A stretch of DNA of 64,000 bases from Bombyx mori (lineage: Eukaryota; Arthropoda; Insecta; Lepidoptera; Bombycidae): positions 3,610,001 through 3,674,000 of the forward strand of contig NC_085131.1 in assembly GCF_030269925.1 (NCBI RefSeq). The letters run 5' to 3'. The notes below the pieces were generated by a model. That model had not been told where the DNA came from, searched no databases, and was given only the letters and a program-made list of their open reading frames with translations. How positions within the stretch are numbered: position 1 is the first letter of the stretch; each line of letters starts with the position of its first letter. Positions 20,677-32,717 of the stretch are shown here, piece by piece. The position numbers and the translations under genes are program-made.

Positions 20677-22249
20677 GTCCCTCTGTAAGGACAGGGCTGG
20701 CAAACTCGGTAGCTTGATTGATTGGATGTTTTCATAGAGCAATAGAGAATAACCGAGGGGATTTCGTACAGGGAACATTGTCTGGAGACTTTGAAGAGCG
20801 ATTTGTTTGTATTATTAATGGTACTTACTTCTTCAAAGGAGTTTTGAAGACTGTGATTTGACTGTTCTAATAGGCGTTTTAGGTTAAATCACAATATAAA
20901 TGTAGTAATTATTTTCTGAAATTATTTCACGTCTATAATTCTATTAGTCTGTAAATATGGCTAACTGCCTTGAAAAGTATTTTAAAGTTCAAATTCGCAC
21001 AATCTGCCGGCCGTGAGGATCCTAATTCCTGTCAAAAAAACGAACCAACTCAAACAATGTTCGTTATCGCGCCTATAAATTTTAAATCCCAAAAAGTTTA
21101 TCCGACCTAATTAAATATCACCCAAAAAACAAACTCGCGACCCGAGCCGCGCTACCTTATTAAATAACAGCGTAAGCCTGTCCCCGGGCATTATCTTGCG
21201 ACGGCAGCTCCGCGCGTTCCCGCCAAATCCAATATCCGTACGCGTAATAACAATCGCGAACGTCTATCGGCCGCGCGTAAATTATGCACGACGTGACAAC
21301 CTCGCCTACACTCGATTCAAGCAAAAAACCGCCTTATTTCTCTTTAGATAGCGGTCAAAGTGCTTGTAATTTCCGTTGGCAGTGGACGGTCGTCGTCGAC
21401 GACGCCGCCGTGCTAATGGCTACGCGACCCTCCCCCTTCCTGTCACCCCTCAAGCAAAGCACACGTCCAGATATAAAGGAAAACCTCCGTACCTAATTCC
21501 GTGTGGATGGCCGATAGGAATCGAGAATAATTGATGAGGATTATTTCGGTTCTTCGTATACTAGCGCGTTCGTAATGTTGCATTAGAATATTAAACAATA
21601 ACGTTACCATAATTAGTCATTGTTTAAATAAGCCTTTCTTTATGTTTCGAAGTTAATGTCGCCTAGAGAACAAAACTTTTAGTGTGGTGTATCGAGCGCT
21701 ATGACTTTGTCCTGGATCAAATCCAGCAAGAACAATTTTTAAAGAAATTAAATACCTAAATCACGCATTCGTGTGACGAAATCCAAGTACAGATTATAAC
21801 TAAGTTTTGTATGCTTATTATGTATATGTAATGTATTATAATGTATTGTAATACATTAATTATTAATTAATCATAAGCAATCACTCAATCATAATCAAGT
21901 TTTAGATATATAAAGTTTTTATTTTTGTTGTTAATGTACTGTCGATTGCACCTATAATTGAGGTGATATCTGGCATGAACTTTTGTCAGTTTGTCAATGT
22001 TTTGTATTGTTCACTTCGTTGGTGCAACTTAATAAAGAATTAACATCTTTTCTGCAGTCTTCAGTTCATAGATAAGACACTTAATATTTAACTTCAGTCT
22101 ACCTGTGATCGTGGCTCTAGCAACACCGCCGAAATATCCGGAACACATCATAAAAAAGTTTACAATTCACACTTTTTGGTACAGTGGCGCCATTTGCTGT
22201 TTTGTTCAAATTTTGGCAGGCACTTTTTGAGACATGTTTAAAACAATAA
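20677..22249. other. 1.6 kb without genes, with GC-rich island
   Basis: About 21130-21490 is GC-rich and repeat-free with many CGCG sites; a 70-codon frame there has no known match. The rest is AT-rich. TATTATAATGTATTGTAATA near 21834 is self-complementary. Confidence 0.35.
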
Positions 22250-22590
22250 GACATATTGAGGGGTGTAAAGCTATTTGGTTTTAGCGATATTTGCTTTTGT
22301 AATTAAAGGTGCGTTTTATTTGGTATTAGCATCAACAAACAGTTCGATGTTTTTAATTGAATTTATAGGTTAGTTTATTATGACGACGCTTGTAGCTGAA
22401 AGTAAGTATTGTACTTTTTGACGAAGCATGTTGCTGATAACTCTATTTCTGTAATCTGACGAAGCGTGTTGTGGATAATAACATGTAGGTACTTTTAGGT
22501 TAGGAATATTATGTTCTTTTTTTTAATAAATAAAATTTATTAAGTTTACCCCATTGAAATAGCTGACGAATTTTTTATGTTATGATTAGC
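22250..22590. repeat. dispersed repeat shared with 37.4 kb
   Basis: GCTATTTGGTTTTAGCGATA, TTTGGTATTAGCATCAACAA, TTCGATGTTTTTAATTGAAT and TTTACCCCATTGAAATAG recur in the same order at 37436-37655. This copy has about 100 bp of extra sequence, including two near-identical TGACGAAGCATGTTG segments (about 22420-22470). Family unknown. Confidence 0.6.
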
Positions 22591-23151
22591 TAAATGGCTC
22601 TCCGAATACCATTTCACCCTTCAATATTTGATCAACGTCTACATCTCGCTAAAATCCGCTAACAATATTTCATTAGCATATTATATGTAATTTATAAACA
22701 CGATAACGTAAGCTTGTAGTAGTAGTAGTACTCTGTATACATAATGCGTATTTCCATACGAATTATTGGCGACGGCACATTCCGTCGGCTCGCGTCCGCC
22801 TCTTAATGCTTGGTTGATTTTTTCCGCGCACAAAAGCGTGAAGGGGGGCCAGCAAAACGTCCAATGTAGCGGCCATACAGCGTTCTAATTCTCGTGGCGC
22901 GCGCCCTCAGGAAATTCGCAAAAGTCTAATCGTGCATCCACGATGTATGCTAATGGATATCGGAACTTCGAACTCTGCTAAATTCGCTCGAACGTATTAT
23001 AAAGCTTTGACTGCGAGACCAATTTAGAACTTACATTTGCATTGCGTTGTCTGTCTATTAAGAAAGGTTCTAGGACATTCCATCTTTATTAATTTTTTAA
23101 TGGCATTTAGACACACGGTCATCTGGTTCCAAAATATGAAATACTATATAA
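22591..23151. other. unannotated sequence
   Basis: A short GC-rich patch at about 22765-22915 and an (AGT)n run near 22716. No exon recognised. Confidence 0.35.
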
Positions 23152-23294
23152 CTTTTTTTTTTAGTGCTTTGAACGGTGGACGAGCTCACAGCCCACCTGA
23201 TGTTAAGTGTTTACTGGAGCCCATAGACATCTACAACACAATCACGCCACCCATATTGAGATATAAGTTCTAAGGTCTCAGTATAATTACAATG
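23152..23294 (-). mobile_element. Bm1 SINE, 5'-truncated
   Basis: Poly(T), GAGCTCACAGCCCACCTGA to GGTCTCAGTATAATTACAA. Confidence 0.85.
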
Positions 23295-23627
23295 GGTTAT
23301 GTACGTTAAAATAAATGTGGCCTAGACACGTGCTTTCGGATCCATCAGAACCATCGCAATTTGAAAACGTTTCAAGAACCAATACGATTTCAGATGATCT
23401 TTGAAGTCAAAAAATCTTTAGCATCGACCGCCGTTGTGATTGGATACTCGATGAAACGAAAAAGCGACACTGAAAAGAACCAAATTAAAATATATTATAA
23501 CATCTACAGGACTTGGCCTTCATACGTTTGACATTCATTTTGACGCATACATAGGGTTGACAGTCTCTTAAAGTCGACACAGTTAATAGCTTGCTTGGTT
23601 CCCTAGTCAAAGGAAGTTTTATAAATA

Positions 23628-24029
23628 CTAGTAGTGGTCCCGTAGTAGTCGAGATTCGACTATGATTAATTGAAATTATAAGTTTCAACATTATTATGGT
23701 CCTATTGTTACAGATTTCGCCAAGACTACACTATAGACAAATACTCGTAATATTAAAGATAAACAATACTAACCTATTCTCAATTTACAGACTTTAAGCA
23801 ATAACAAAAGTTTGACAATAAACAAAGAGTATATGTGCGTGTAAATACATGGTATGTAGTGTGTGTAATGTTTTCTTTATTGATTTAATGTATCTTTTAT
23901 GCATTATTTAAAAAAAATATTAGCATTGTGCACTTCTTCTCTATATCCTCTATAAGTATGGAAAATTTCATACTCCTCCGTTCGCGCAATTTTCGTAAAA
24001 AGTTTTTGATTCACGTATTAATATATAGA
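23628..24029 (-). mobile_element. Helitron-like element HelA, copy 1
   Basis: The minus strand starts A|TCTATATATTAATACGTGA and ends with the hairpin AGTCGAATCTCGACT, then ...CTAG|T. The body holds GAATTTTCC-type and CATAAAAGATACATTAAATC motifs shared with five other copies in the window. Three extra bases lie near the CTAG end. Confidence 0.75.
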
Positions 24030-24213
24030 TATTTACACTCGAGTTGAAGTTGCGTTAAAAGCTAATTACGTCATCAGCGCGCCTTATCAGAGTGGATGAG
24101 CTCCGATACCGGAGGCTCGCCCTCGCACGGCACGGAGCATTAAGTCACGTGGTCGGCCTTCTGACTAGGGCTGCCTCTCCTTTTTCAAAATTTTAATACT
24201 TCCACAGACATCA

Positions 24214-24435
24214 CTGGTGGTAGGACCTCTTGTACTGGTTGTAGGACCTCTTGTACTGATGGTAGGACTTCTTGTGAGTCCTCCGCACGGCTAGGTACCA
24301 CCACCCCGCCTATTTCTGCCGTGAAGCAGTAATGCGTTTCGGTTTGAAGGGTGGAGCAGCCGTTGTAACTATACTTGAGACCTTTAGAACTTTATCTCAA
24401 AGTGGGTGGCGCATTTACGTTTTTTACGCAATAAA
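24214..24435 (+). mobile_element. Bm1 SINE with triplicated start
   Basis: The first 21 bp (CTGGTGGTAGGACCTCTTGT plus A) occur three times, at 24214, 24235 and 24256, before the normal body. About 70 bp near the 3' end are deleted. Confidence 0.85.
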
Positions 24436-25143
24436 AAAAGTCATGTGGTTTTGTTTGGGGCAATTTTATTTAAGACGATAGAATGTTCTAATGGATCTCT
24501 AATGTATGGAGTAGCATCATTGTGACAGCGTGGATGACTTGACGGACATAAGCTCACCGTTTGCTCCGTCCGATAGGAAAAGTAGGTACTGCTTAGTATT
24601 GTCTTCAGCTCACGGAAGTCGTTTATATAATTAAAACCACTTTTACAGTTTCATCTCGCTATTTTTAATATATAATACTGTCTTTTTTTTATGATTGAAA
24701 GATTACATATAATACTGTCGTAAGTAGTCCGTGACTACGAAAACTGTAAAGTATTCAAAAGAGTAAAAGTGGTTTTAATTAAATGTGGTCTATTGTTTTT
24801 GTCATTGATTCTTAAGGTTCATTTCGGTACCGTTATTTAAAAAAATGGGAAAAGGTGCCTAATTTTGTGTGCAAATATTCGTTTTTTTTTTCTTGACTAG
24901 CAACCCTGCGCTACGAAGAGGAGGTCCGCCTTGACAGCGCTCCGCCGTTAATTCCTGAACGCTTCTCGCGAGCGATTGACAACGCGCTCGGAATTTATCG
25001 ACGCGCACACTCGCCGCCACCACCGCTGGTCAGTGCTGCGACACGGACTCATCGATAAAATTTGTTATTGCTGTTCACAACATCCATTTAGGCATATTTT
25101 GTGTTATTATTAACACAAAATATGCATGACAGATGCAACACAT
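24436..25143. other. unannotated stretch with inverted repeat and GC patch
   Basis: ATTAAAACCACTTTTACAGT (about 24631) faces GTAAAAGTGGTTTTAATT (about 24764), possibly the ends of a small foldback element. About 24925-25050 is GC-rich. Confidence 0.35.
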
Positions 25144-25410
25144 TTTTTCTTTTCCTACCTATGCTGATAGCCTTGAGAGGCTATTTCAGCTTCTCCTTGT
25201 CGTGTAGGTGACCTCACGGGGCTCAAACCGGAGTGTTGGCAACACTGGCCTTAGCAAGAGCAGTGCTTCGCAGAATCTACCACCGGATTGGGATCGCGAC
25301 CCACTGAGAAGATCCGGCGAGAAACTCAGTTGGCTGTCTCTATCTATGGGTTAATTTACTCGTCGAGCGCTTCGTGGCAAGCGACTAGTTCGGTGAGGAT
25401 GGTGACCGGA
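25144..25410 (+). repeat. GATCCGG repeat
   Basis: T-rich start, CTGATAGCCTTGAGAGGC stem, GCAGAATCTACCACCGGATT, GAGAAGATCCGGCGAGAAAC and a GTTAATTTACTCGTCGAGCG end. Confidence 0.8.
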
Positions 25411-25463
25411 TGCAACACAAATGAATAAAATATAAATGTGAAAATTTTCGGCTAATATTTCCC

Positions 25464-25682
25464 TTGATCTTGATGTTCACTAATGACTTTCACTATGAAA
25501 GGATATCATGTAATAAAAACCAAACCCGCAAATAGTACTATGCATTGTTTGCGTAATTACTGGCATTTTGTAGGTCTATTTTTGTGTAGCAGCTGAGTTT
25601 TTGTTTGAAGGCTTACAAACTCAAGTCTCAATGTGAGCAGCATTAAATTTCTTATGTCTATAGGCTCCAGTGACCACTATAT
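25464..25682 (+). mobile_element. Bm1 SINE, very old
   Basis: GTTCACTAATGACTTTCAC, ATGTAATAAAAACCAAACCC, TTTGCGTAATTACTGG and CTATAGGCTCCAGTGACCAC keep the Bm1 order. The GC-rich centre is heavily altered. Confidence 0.6.
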
Positions 25683-26072
25683 CGAGATTATCGATAATCT
25701 TAAAACGTAGTTGGGCACATCACTACACCGTGTCTCTGTGTTCAGCTGCTGGCGGGTACATAGCGTCTATATACCAGTATATAGAGGCCGCCTTTTAGGA
25801 CTAACCGTGTCTAACAGATGCCAGGTCTAATGTCCGTCTAGATGTTTCTGAATTTAGAAGAAGCTTCGAGTTGTAGTAAATTATGTATGTATCAAAAGAA
25901 AGTGTATGAAGTGGTTTCTTTTGCAGATTGATTCTTCGATAGATCAATCCTGATCGTTTCGGTATTTAAGTCATTATTTTTATGTTAGCTAAGCAAATTT
26001 GTAATAATTGGAAGTAGCTCGTAAGAAAACATAAATTAACAGTAGGATCACTAACATTTTGTATGTGAATAA
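25683..26072. other. unannotated sequence
   Basis: Contains a short inverted pair, TCTATATACCAG/TATATAGAGG, near 25768-25788. Nothing else recognised. Confidence 0.3.
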
Positions 26073-26330
26073 ACTGGTGGTAGGACCTCTTGGGAGTCGG
26101 CACGGGTGGGTACCACCACCCCCCCTATTTTTGCCGTGAAGTAGTAATGGGTTTCGGCTTAAAGGGTGGGGCAGCCGTTGTAACTATACTGAGACCTTAA
26201 AACTTATCTCAAGGTGGGTGGCGCATTTACGTTGTAGATGTATATGGGTTCCAGTAACCACTTAACACCAGGTGGGCTGTGAGCTCGTCCAACCAACTAA
26301 GCAATAAAAAAATAAATAAAAAAAAAATAA
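26073..26330 (+). mobile_element. Bm1 SINE, 5'-truncated
   Basis: CTGGTGGTAGGACCTCTTGG to AAGCAATAAAAAAATAAATA. Confidence 0.9.
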
Positions 26331-26670
26331 CAATTTTTCAATTTGTTATATAGATTTTCTTTTCATTGCGCTATTTGAGTGGAAGAATTCACGATTAATT
26401 TACTTACGACACCCCATACACGTCTCATCTCAAATGCTGCTGCCCACATTGAGAGATAGAATCGGAAACTCAATTGCATTATTCCCTTCACTATTCAAAC
26501 TCGAAAACAGCTTGGCGCGTATTTAATACAGATTTTGTTAGTACGTAAAATGTTCTCACTTTTGATTCAATAACGCTATATCTAAAAATCGTATGGTATT
26601 TTTTCACAATCATTAGTATTACTTATCCGTAAATACCTATTAAGAATATGTTAAAACAACAAGTTTTATG
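26331..26670. other. AT-rich sequence, possible ancient Bm1 trace
   Basis: CCACATTGAGAGATAGAATC near 26447 may be a remnant Bm1 body on the minus strand. The rest is unassigned. Confidence 0.25.
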
Positions 26671-27046
26671 AAGTCGTCGTGGCCTAAAGGATAAGACGTC
26701 CGGTGCGTTCATGTTGAATGATATACCGATGTTCGAATCCCAGGCGGGTACTAATTTTTCTAATGATATACGTACTCAACAAATGTTCACGATTGACTTC
26801 CACGGTGAAGGAATAACGTGTAATAATCGTGTAATAAAAATCAAACCCGCAAAATTGTAATTTGCGTAATTACTGGTGGCAGGACCTCTTGTGAGTACGC
26901 GCGGGTAGGTACCACCACCCTGCCTATTTCTGCTGTGAAGCAGTAATGCGTTTCGGTTTGAAGGGTGGAGCAGCCGTTGTAACTATACTGAGACCTTAGA
27001 ACTCATATCTCGTCCACCCATCTAAGCAATAAAAAAAAGTCCTTTT
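26671..27046 (+). mobile_element. Bm1 SINE with tRNA head, internal deletion
   Basis: The head AGTCGTCGTGGCCTAAAGGA and GATGTTCGAATCCCAGGCG (B-box) is intact. The body then runs to CTTAGAACTCATATCTC and jumps to GTCCACCCATCTAAGCAATA, losing about 80 bp. Confidence 0.95.
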
Positions 27047-27125
27047 CGGTACAGAACTTGCTAAACATAAAGAAAAACGTAGGTAAATATAGTGATATTT
27101 TTCAGTCCCGTACAAAAGCTAAAAA

Positions 27126-27539
27126 TCTATCTATTAATACGTGAAGCAAAAACTTTGTATCCCTTTTTACGAAAATTGCGCGGACGGAGGAGTATGAAAT
27201 TTTCCACACTTATAGAGAATATAGAGAAGAAGTGCACAATGCTAATATTTTTTTAAAATAATGCATAAAAGTTACACTAAATCAATAAAGAAAACATTAC
27301 ACACACTTCATACCATGTATTTGACGCACACACGCATGCATACTATTTATTGTCAAACTTTTGTTCTTGACGTCTGTTGTCAAATTGAGATAAAATATTG
27401 TTTGTTTTTGTTAATATTTTTTATAGTGTAGTCTTGGCGAAATTTGTGATTATAGAAGTATAAAATACAATCATAACAGTGTACAAACTTACAATCCCAA
27501 TTAATTACAGTCGAATTTCGACTACTGCGGGATCGCTAG
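27126..27539 (+). mobile_element. Helitron-like element HelA, copy 2
   Basis: A|TCTATCTATTAATACGTGA at the start; hairpin AGTCGAATTTCGACT and ...GCTAG|T at the end. About 414 bp, non-coding. Confidence 0.85.
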
Positions 27540-27740
27540 TAAATATAAACACAATAATTTGTACACATTCTCGAACTTGATATTTAACAAAATAGATGCA
27601 TTCTTGAGCGATCATGGTTTGTATGTTATTTAATATATTATAAACCAGACGTTATTAATGAAAGCAGCATAATACTAAATGGTATGATAATTTTATTGAA
27701 AAAATAAGACCAGAATGAATATCATATTATTTGGTAGGCA

Positions 27741-27850
27741 GCGGCTTGGCTCTGCCCCATGGCGTTGCTGAAGTCCATGGGCGACGGTAACCACTCACCA
27801 TCAGGTGGGCCGTATGCTCGTCTGCCTACAAGGGAAATAAAAAAAATAAA
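27741..27850 (+). mobile_element. LINE 3' tail (same family as 50-54 kb)
   Basis: CAGCGGCTTGGCTCTGCCCC, GGGCGACGGTAACCACTCAC and CGTATGCTCGTCTGCC, then an A-rich end. Matches the last 100 bp of the intact LINE. Confidence 0.85.
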
Positions 27851-27968
27851 AATTTTTAGCGGTAACGCGAAAAATGCACTAGGTATTCTATTTATTCTTA
27901 AGAGTCCGCTTTCCTTGATACGATGTAATCATTCTCACTGTCAGATATAAAAATCAAATTATATTAAA

Positions 27969-28356
27969 CTAGCGGCCCGCTCCGATTCCGCTCGGGTCTT
28001 TAACAAAAATATTAACGATATTTGACGTTATTTTATTTTTTTAAATAAAAGAACACTTATTGTAAATAATAATGTGTTCTACAAAGTCTTAGTATATTAT
28101 TTTATTCTATCATGAATATTTTTCGCAGGGCACGCGATGTAAAGAATATTTTAGGTAATTTTTTTACACCTTGGTTTACATTATTGAAGTTTTAGTAAAG
28201 AAACCTAATTTTTTTCAAAAAATATGTCACTCGGAAATAGTGTAGCTTCCAAACAGTAAAAGAATTTTTCAAATCGGTTCAATAGTTTCGGAGTCTATTC
28301 AATACAAACAAACAAACAAACAAACAAATCTTTCCTCTTTATAATATTAGTATAGA
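27969..28356 (-). mobile_element. Helitron-like element HelD, copy 1
   Basis: Minus strand: A|TCTATACTAATATTATAAA at the 5' end and GGAGCGGGCCGCTAG|T at the 3' end. The body holds AACTATTGAACCGATTTG and (TTTG)n near the 5' end. Confidence 0.75.
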
Positions 28357-29107
28357 TATAAAAAAAACAGTAGTTAATAACATTCTGATCACGTACAAGA
28401 AACTGGTCAGACAGACGAGTTTAACGTTTTCAGAGACGAATGATACCAGATGAAAGAAAAAAAAATTCTCTTCGCACATTTTTGACAACAACGGATACTA
28501 CATTTTCTGATATACCAAAAAAAAAAAAGAAATCCGTCAACCAATTTTAATTTAAAGTCTTTAATTGTACTGAAAATATCTTTGATTGATAAATGGCGAA
28601 CTGCTTATTTATCTGTGGTATCCTTTACGCTATCGATCTAGAACATACTTCTTTTAATGAAGTAATTTTAACCTTTACTTTGTCATAAAGCATATTGGTG
28701 TCCGTTGAAAAAATTTCTTACAACACTAGGTACCGGCCATACATGAATATTCATAGTGGCTATGTATGTTATATCACAAAATGAAGTTTCATTTCCCTAT
28801 CAAATTGATATGTTTCCGATTCCAGGGAGTTTTAGAGAGCTAGCAACACGTCGTGACAACTACAACCAGACGAACTCTTTACATATATTTATAGATATAC
28901 TCGTATACATTTCCTGCCGTCGCAACTTTGACCCACTTTGTACGAGCGATGAACTTTTATTGTACACAACTTTTCTCTCCTCCTCGCAATACTGTGTAAT
29001 TGTTCAAAATGAACTCGATAGTTTTCTGGTGTGTGTTAGCATTTTATTACGCGCGCATTCATGATGATATGACATCATAAAATTCTCTCGCCAATGCTAA
29101 GGTGCTA
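28357..29107. other. unannotated AT-rich sequence
   Basis: No recognised feature. A 102-codon plus-strand frame (28756-29064) starts only with GTG and has no known domain. Confidence 0.35.
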
Positions 29108-29299
29108 TTTTTTTTTATTGCTTAGATAGGTGGACGATGTCACGGCCCACCTGGTGTTAAGTTACTGGAGCCCATAGACATCTACAACGTAAACGCGCCA
29201 CCCACCTTGAGATATAAGTTTTAAGGTCTCAAGTATAGTTACAACGGCTGCCCCACCCTTCAACCCGCGCGGACTCACAAGAGGTCCTACCGCCAGTAA
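29108..29299 (-). mobile_element. Bm1 SINE, internally deleted
   Basis: Poly(T), TTGCTTAGATAGGTGGACG to the CCCACCCTTCAA region, then a jump to CCCGCGCGGACTCACAAGAG. Confidence 0.9.
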
Positions 29300-30148
29300 A
29301 GAGTCACTCAGATACCTACTTAATTAAGGGCAGTGTTCAGGAGGTGTTTTAGTAAAAACACAGGTCATTAACTAAAGAATCTCTCGTGAAAAATCAAGAT
29401 AAACGAATTAAATGGATGAGCAAAAACCAATTCACGCTGAGTCGACACTCCAGAGCCGCTCAACCAGCAAATAGGTTATCGTCTCATTCGTTAACGTAGA
29501 AAAGAAAAAAAAGAAAGAAAAAAAAACGAAAAACACGGCATCACAATAATGAGAGCCCCCGCCAATTTACATTAACGATTCACAAAATACACATAAAAAG
29601 ACTAGGGGGGGGGGGGGGCGCACGTAAGGCAGTCCGCTGAGGCGTCCAATCCCTTCCATCTCGCGTCTTCCGGAGGCATAAACAAGAGAAAAACTCCCTG
29701 AATAATAATCAGGGTTGAAGATTAGGTCCGACCGGGCCCCGGTATTAATTACCGTGCCTAAGGCGAGCGAGGCATACAGCGGATCGTGTTTCCGGCATAT
29801 ACCTAACGTAGTATCAATAGATGCGTGGACGGCGTCTCGCGTGTTCTCCCCTCCCTATCCATGGATTCGTGTTGCCATACATTGAAACTAATTAAGGCTT
29901 CGGGTAAATAATGTTTCGTTTAGGAATTTTTACGCGAAATATCATGTTAATCTAGTTCTTTTTTTGTGTGTTACTAACTAATTTAATTAATTTTTTTTAA
30001 TTGAATTAACGACCAGTATACTTACAGGTATCAACGATGCGAATAAGTGCAATTGCTTTAGCATAGCACTAGTAACTGTTAACGCTTTTGCCGTGTCTGT
30101 GTGTCGTATATAATCTATACTAATCCTATTAATCTGTAATTTAATTTA
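29300..30148. other. unannotated stretch, poly(G) and GC-rich island
   Basis: A run of 14 G at 29605-29618 precedes a GC-rich island (about 29620-29860) that contains GGTATTAATTACCG. No exon seen. Confidence 0.35.
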
Positions 30149-30385
30149 AGTTAACTAATCTGTAATTTTAACATAAAACTGCATCTAACTACTCTCTGTC
30201 ACTAACAATTTTTACGAGGGAAACATTCCCGCTTCTTCAATTCATAATTTAACTAAATAAAATCAAAAATAGGCATCTCTAAACAATTATTGTAGAAAGA
30301 TAAATTTTAATAAAGGCTCGTAAGCAACAAAACGGAATTTCATTGTAACATCAGATACAAATTTTGGCGCCCGCACAGGGACATG
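30149..30385 (+). mobile_element. LTR-retrotransposon remnant: LTR 3' part and primer-binding site
   Basis: TGGCGCCCGCACAGGGAC (30365-30382) is one base from the classical tRNA-Lys primer-binding site of retroviruses and some gypsy-like elements. AGTTAACTAATC at 30149 and AATAAAGG near 30310 fit an LTR with a polyadenylation signal upstream. No gag or pol follows, so it is a short relic. The LTR start is uncertain. Confidence 0.5.
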
Positions 30386-30520
30386 AGGATTTAGGAACAA
30401 ATACCCTGGACTCTGTTCTGTGTCCTATTTCGATAAGAAAATGAAAATATTAATATCCGCTACAGTTTCTACAGTTTTTTTCTATAAAAACTTTTTAAGT
30501 TAAATAATCGTACGGCAACA

Positions 30521-30625
30521 GTAAGCAGCGCTTGGCTCTGCCTCTGGCATTGCTGACGTCCACGGGCAACAGTAACCACTCTCCATCAGGTGGTCCATAT
30601 GCTTGTCTGTCCACAAAGGCAATGA
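30521..30625 (+). mobile_element. LINE 3' tail, diverged
   Basis: AGCAGCGCTTGGCTCTGCC, GTAACCACTCTCCATCAGG and ATGCTTGTCTGTCCACAAAG, the same family as 50-54 kb. Confidence 0.8.
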
Positions 30626-31349
30626 GAAAATTGTATTTGATCATGGATTCCGGTTTAAAATATCGGTACTGTGGTGTTTGTATCTGAAAGCTCCAGTGCC
30701 CGTTTAAAACCAAGTTTCCCGTATGTGAAATCATCTATCATATATCTACAGTTTTGTTATGTTATTTTGAAATAGGCAAATTTTCTAATAATTTTGCTCA
30801 AAAAAATCTATCCCATGGCAACCCAGATTGACCCGTCAATATGACGCCAAACCAAAGATCGGCGACGTGACTCCAGCGGAGTCTTTCTCCAACCAAACTC
30901 AACGATTCCTTGAATTACAACATTTCTATTGGTGATTGGGAGCTCGAGCACCGCTCTCTACCCCACAATACGGCCTGTCTCTTCCACTACACAACCAACT
31001 AAAGCGTTTTTATGCCTCAAGTTTGATGAAAGCTACCACGCTTATGAAGATTATGTGTAACTCTAGACCAAGTGAGTCGTAGGTACATACATCTATCTAC
31101 ATGTTTAGTGCAATAAAAACTACCGGATAATATTTGGATATATTTTCATTATAAGGTTGTCAATTATAATTGCTTATTGATGACGAAGATCACACCAATG
31201 GAAATGGGAATAACTGCAAATTTTTCTATTATAATAATGACCGACAAGACATTTTATAAGTTCACTCTGTTATGACCCGGCCAGTATCGAGAGGATAAAA
31301 AAAAAAGATGAAATTAATTGTTAGTTCGGTTGCTATTTACGTTTTCGCT
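30626..31349. other. unannotated sequence
   Basis: Short open frames near 30830-30950 without start, domain or splice support. Confidence 0.3.
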
Positions 31350-31518
31350 CACTGAGTTTCTCGCCGGATCTTCTCAGTGGGTTGCGTTTCCGATCCGGTG
31401 GTAGATTCTGCAAAGCACTGCTCTTTCTAGGGCCAGTGTTAGCAACACTCCTGTTTGAGCCCCGAAAACTCACCTACACGTTAGGGTAATGCTGATATAG
31501 CCTCTCAAGGCTAGGTAA
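31350..31518 (-). repeat. GATCCGG repeat
   Basis: CACTGAGTTTCTCGCCGG to CCTCTCAAGGCTAGGTA on the minus strand. The poly(A) end is eroded. Confidence 0.75.
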
Positions 31519-32303
31519 GCAAATGTATGTACGGGTAATTTTATTGTGGACAGACTTTGCGATCTTCAAGACGTCCAATCCGCCTGCCTGTACCCACCCA
31601 CCGTGTCCGGTTAATGACGTCACCGATTCACCCAAACATCGATTTTAAGAAACCCACGCAAATATAGGAGGAATAGCGGAAGGAAAAAAAAACACAACAA
31701 GCGCGACGCCTGCTGTTTCTCATTACTCCGCAGATGCGTCGTACCGGGCTCACACACAAAGGGCTCCCGCTGATCAAGACTTTATTAAGTCTCGCACCGA
31801 GAGTCTCGCGAGCGAGGTGTCAACGGTACGGTCGTCGGGCGCGGGCGGCGTTCCCGTTGGGATAATTAAAAACTCTCATCGCGGAAGAGCGGGCGGCCGG
31901 GGTTGGGGTCCGGGACGAGGGGGCGCGGTCCGCGTAACGAACGCACTAATTAATAAGGGTCCGCCGATATTGATTTACGAGGTAGCGCGCGTGCTAGCCC
32001 CGGGCCGCGGGAACCGATCGCGAGAACAAAACCCCTACGTAATGGAGTTCGCACGATGCCACTCGACCGGCCCATATGTTTGGGGTGCTCTTTCGAAATA
32101 TGCGTGTTGTCCTAGCTGTAATTAAAACTATTTTTATAGTTGAATATCGCGTTTTTTTTTTATGGCCAATATGTAGTGTCCGAACGCTTCGAATAACTTT
32201 TCATGGTCACGGCCGACGAAAACTGTAAAATTTAAAGTATTTGAAACTTATTCACAAATATAGCCACGTGGTAGAAAACGCTATCTATATTAAGCCTTAA
32301 AGT
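31519..32303. other. unannotated stretch with large GC-rich island
   Basis: About 31730-32090 is the most GC-rich unique block of the window, with GATAATTAAAAACTC and CACTAATTAATAAGG set in CpG-rich DNA. A 102-codon frame (31817-32125) is Gly/Arg-rich, opens with GTG and has no known match. AATTAAAACTATTTTTATAG near 32120 recalls the inverted arms near 24.6 kb. Confidence 0.35.
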
Positions 32304-32711
32304 TTTTTTTTTTGCTTAGATAGGTGGACAAGCTTATTACTAGTTTACACCAGGGCCCATCTGGTGTAAACTAGTAATGACTAACTTCGTTAACTAGTTA
32401 ACGAAGCCCATAGACATCTACAACGTAAATGCCGCCACCCACCTTGAGATATGAGTTCTAATGTCTGTTTTAACACCCCAACGACTGCTCCAGTTCACAC
32501 CCTTCAAACCGAAACGCGCTTCTGCTTCACGGCAGAAACAGGCAGGGTGGTGGTACCTACCCGTACGGGCTCACAGGACGTCCTACCACTAGTAATTACG
32601 CAAATTATAATTTTGTGGGTTTGATTTTTACTACACGATGTTATTCCTTCACCGTGTGGAAGTCAATCGTGAACATTTGTTAAGTAGGTACGTATTTCAT
32701 TAGAAAAGTTA
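32304..32711 (-). mobile_element. Bm1 SINE with palindromic replacement
   Basis: Nearly full-length minus-strand Bm1, from TTGCTTAGATAGGTGG to GGTACGTATTTCATTAG. The segment that normally reads CAGCCCACCTGGTGTTAAG and on has been replaced by two perfect inverted repeats (separate entry). Confidence 0.9.
32336..32406. repeat. two perfect palindromes inside Bm1
   Basis: ATTACTAGTTTACACCAG (32336-32353) and CTGGTGTAAACTAGTAAT (32361-32378) are exact 18-bp complements across 7 bp. CTTCGTTAACTAGTTAACGA plus AG (32385-32406) is an uninterrupted 22-bp palindrome. Confidence 0.95.
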
Positions 32712-32717
32712 GTATCT

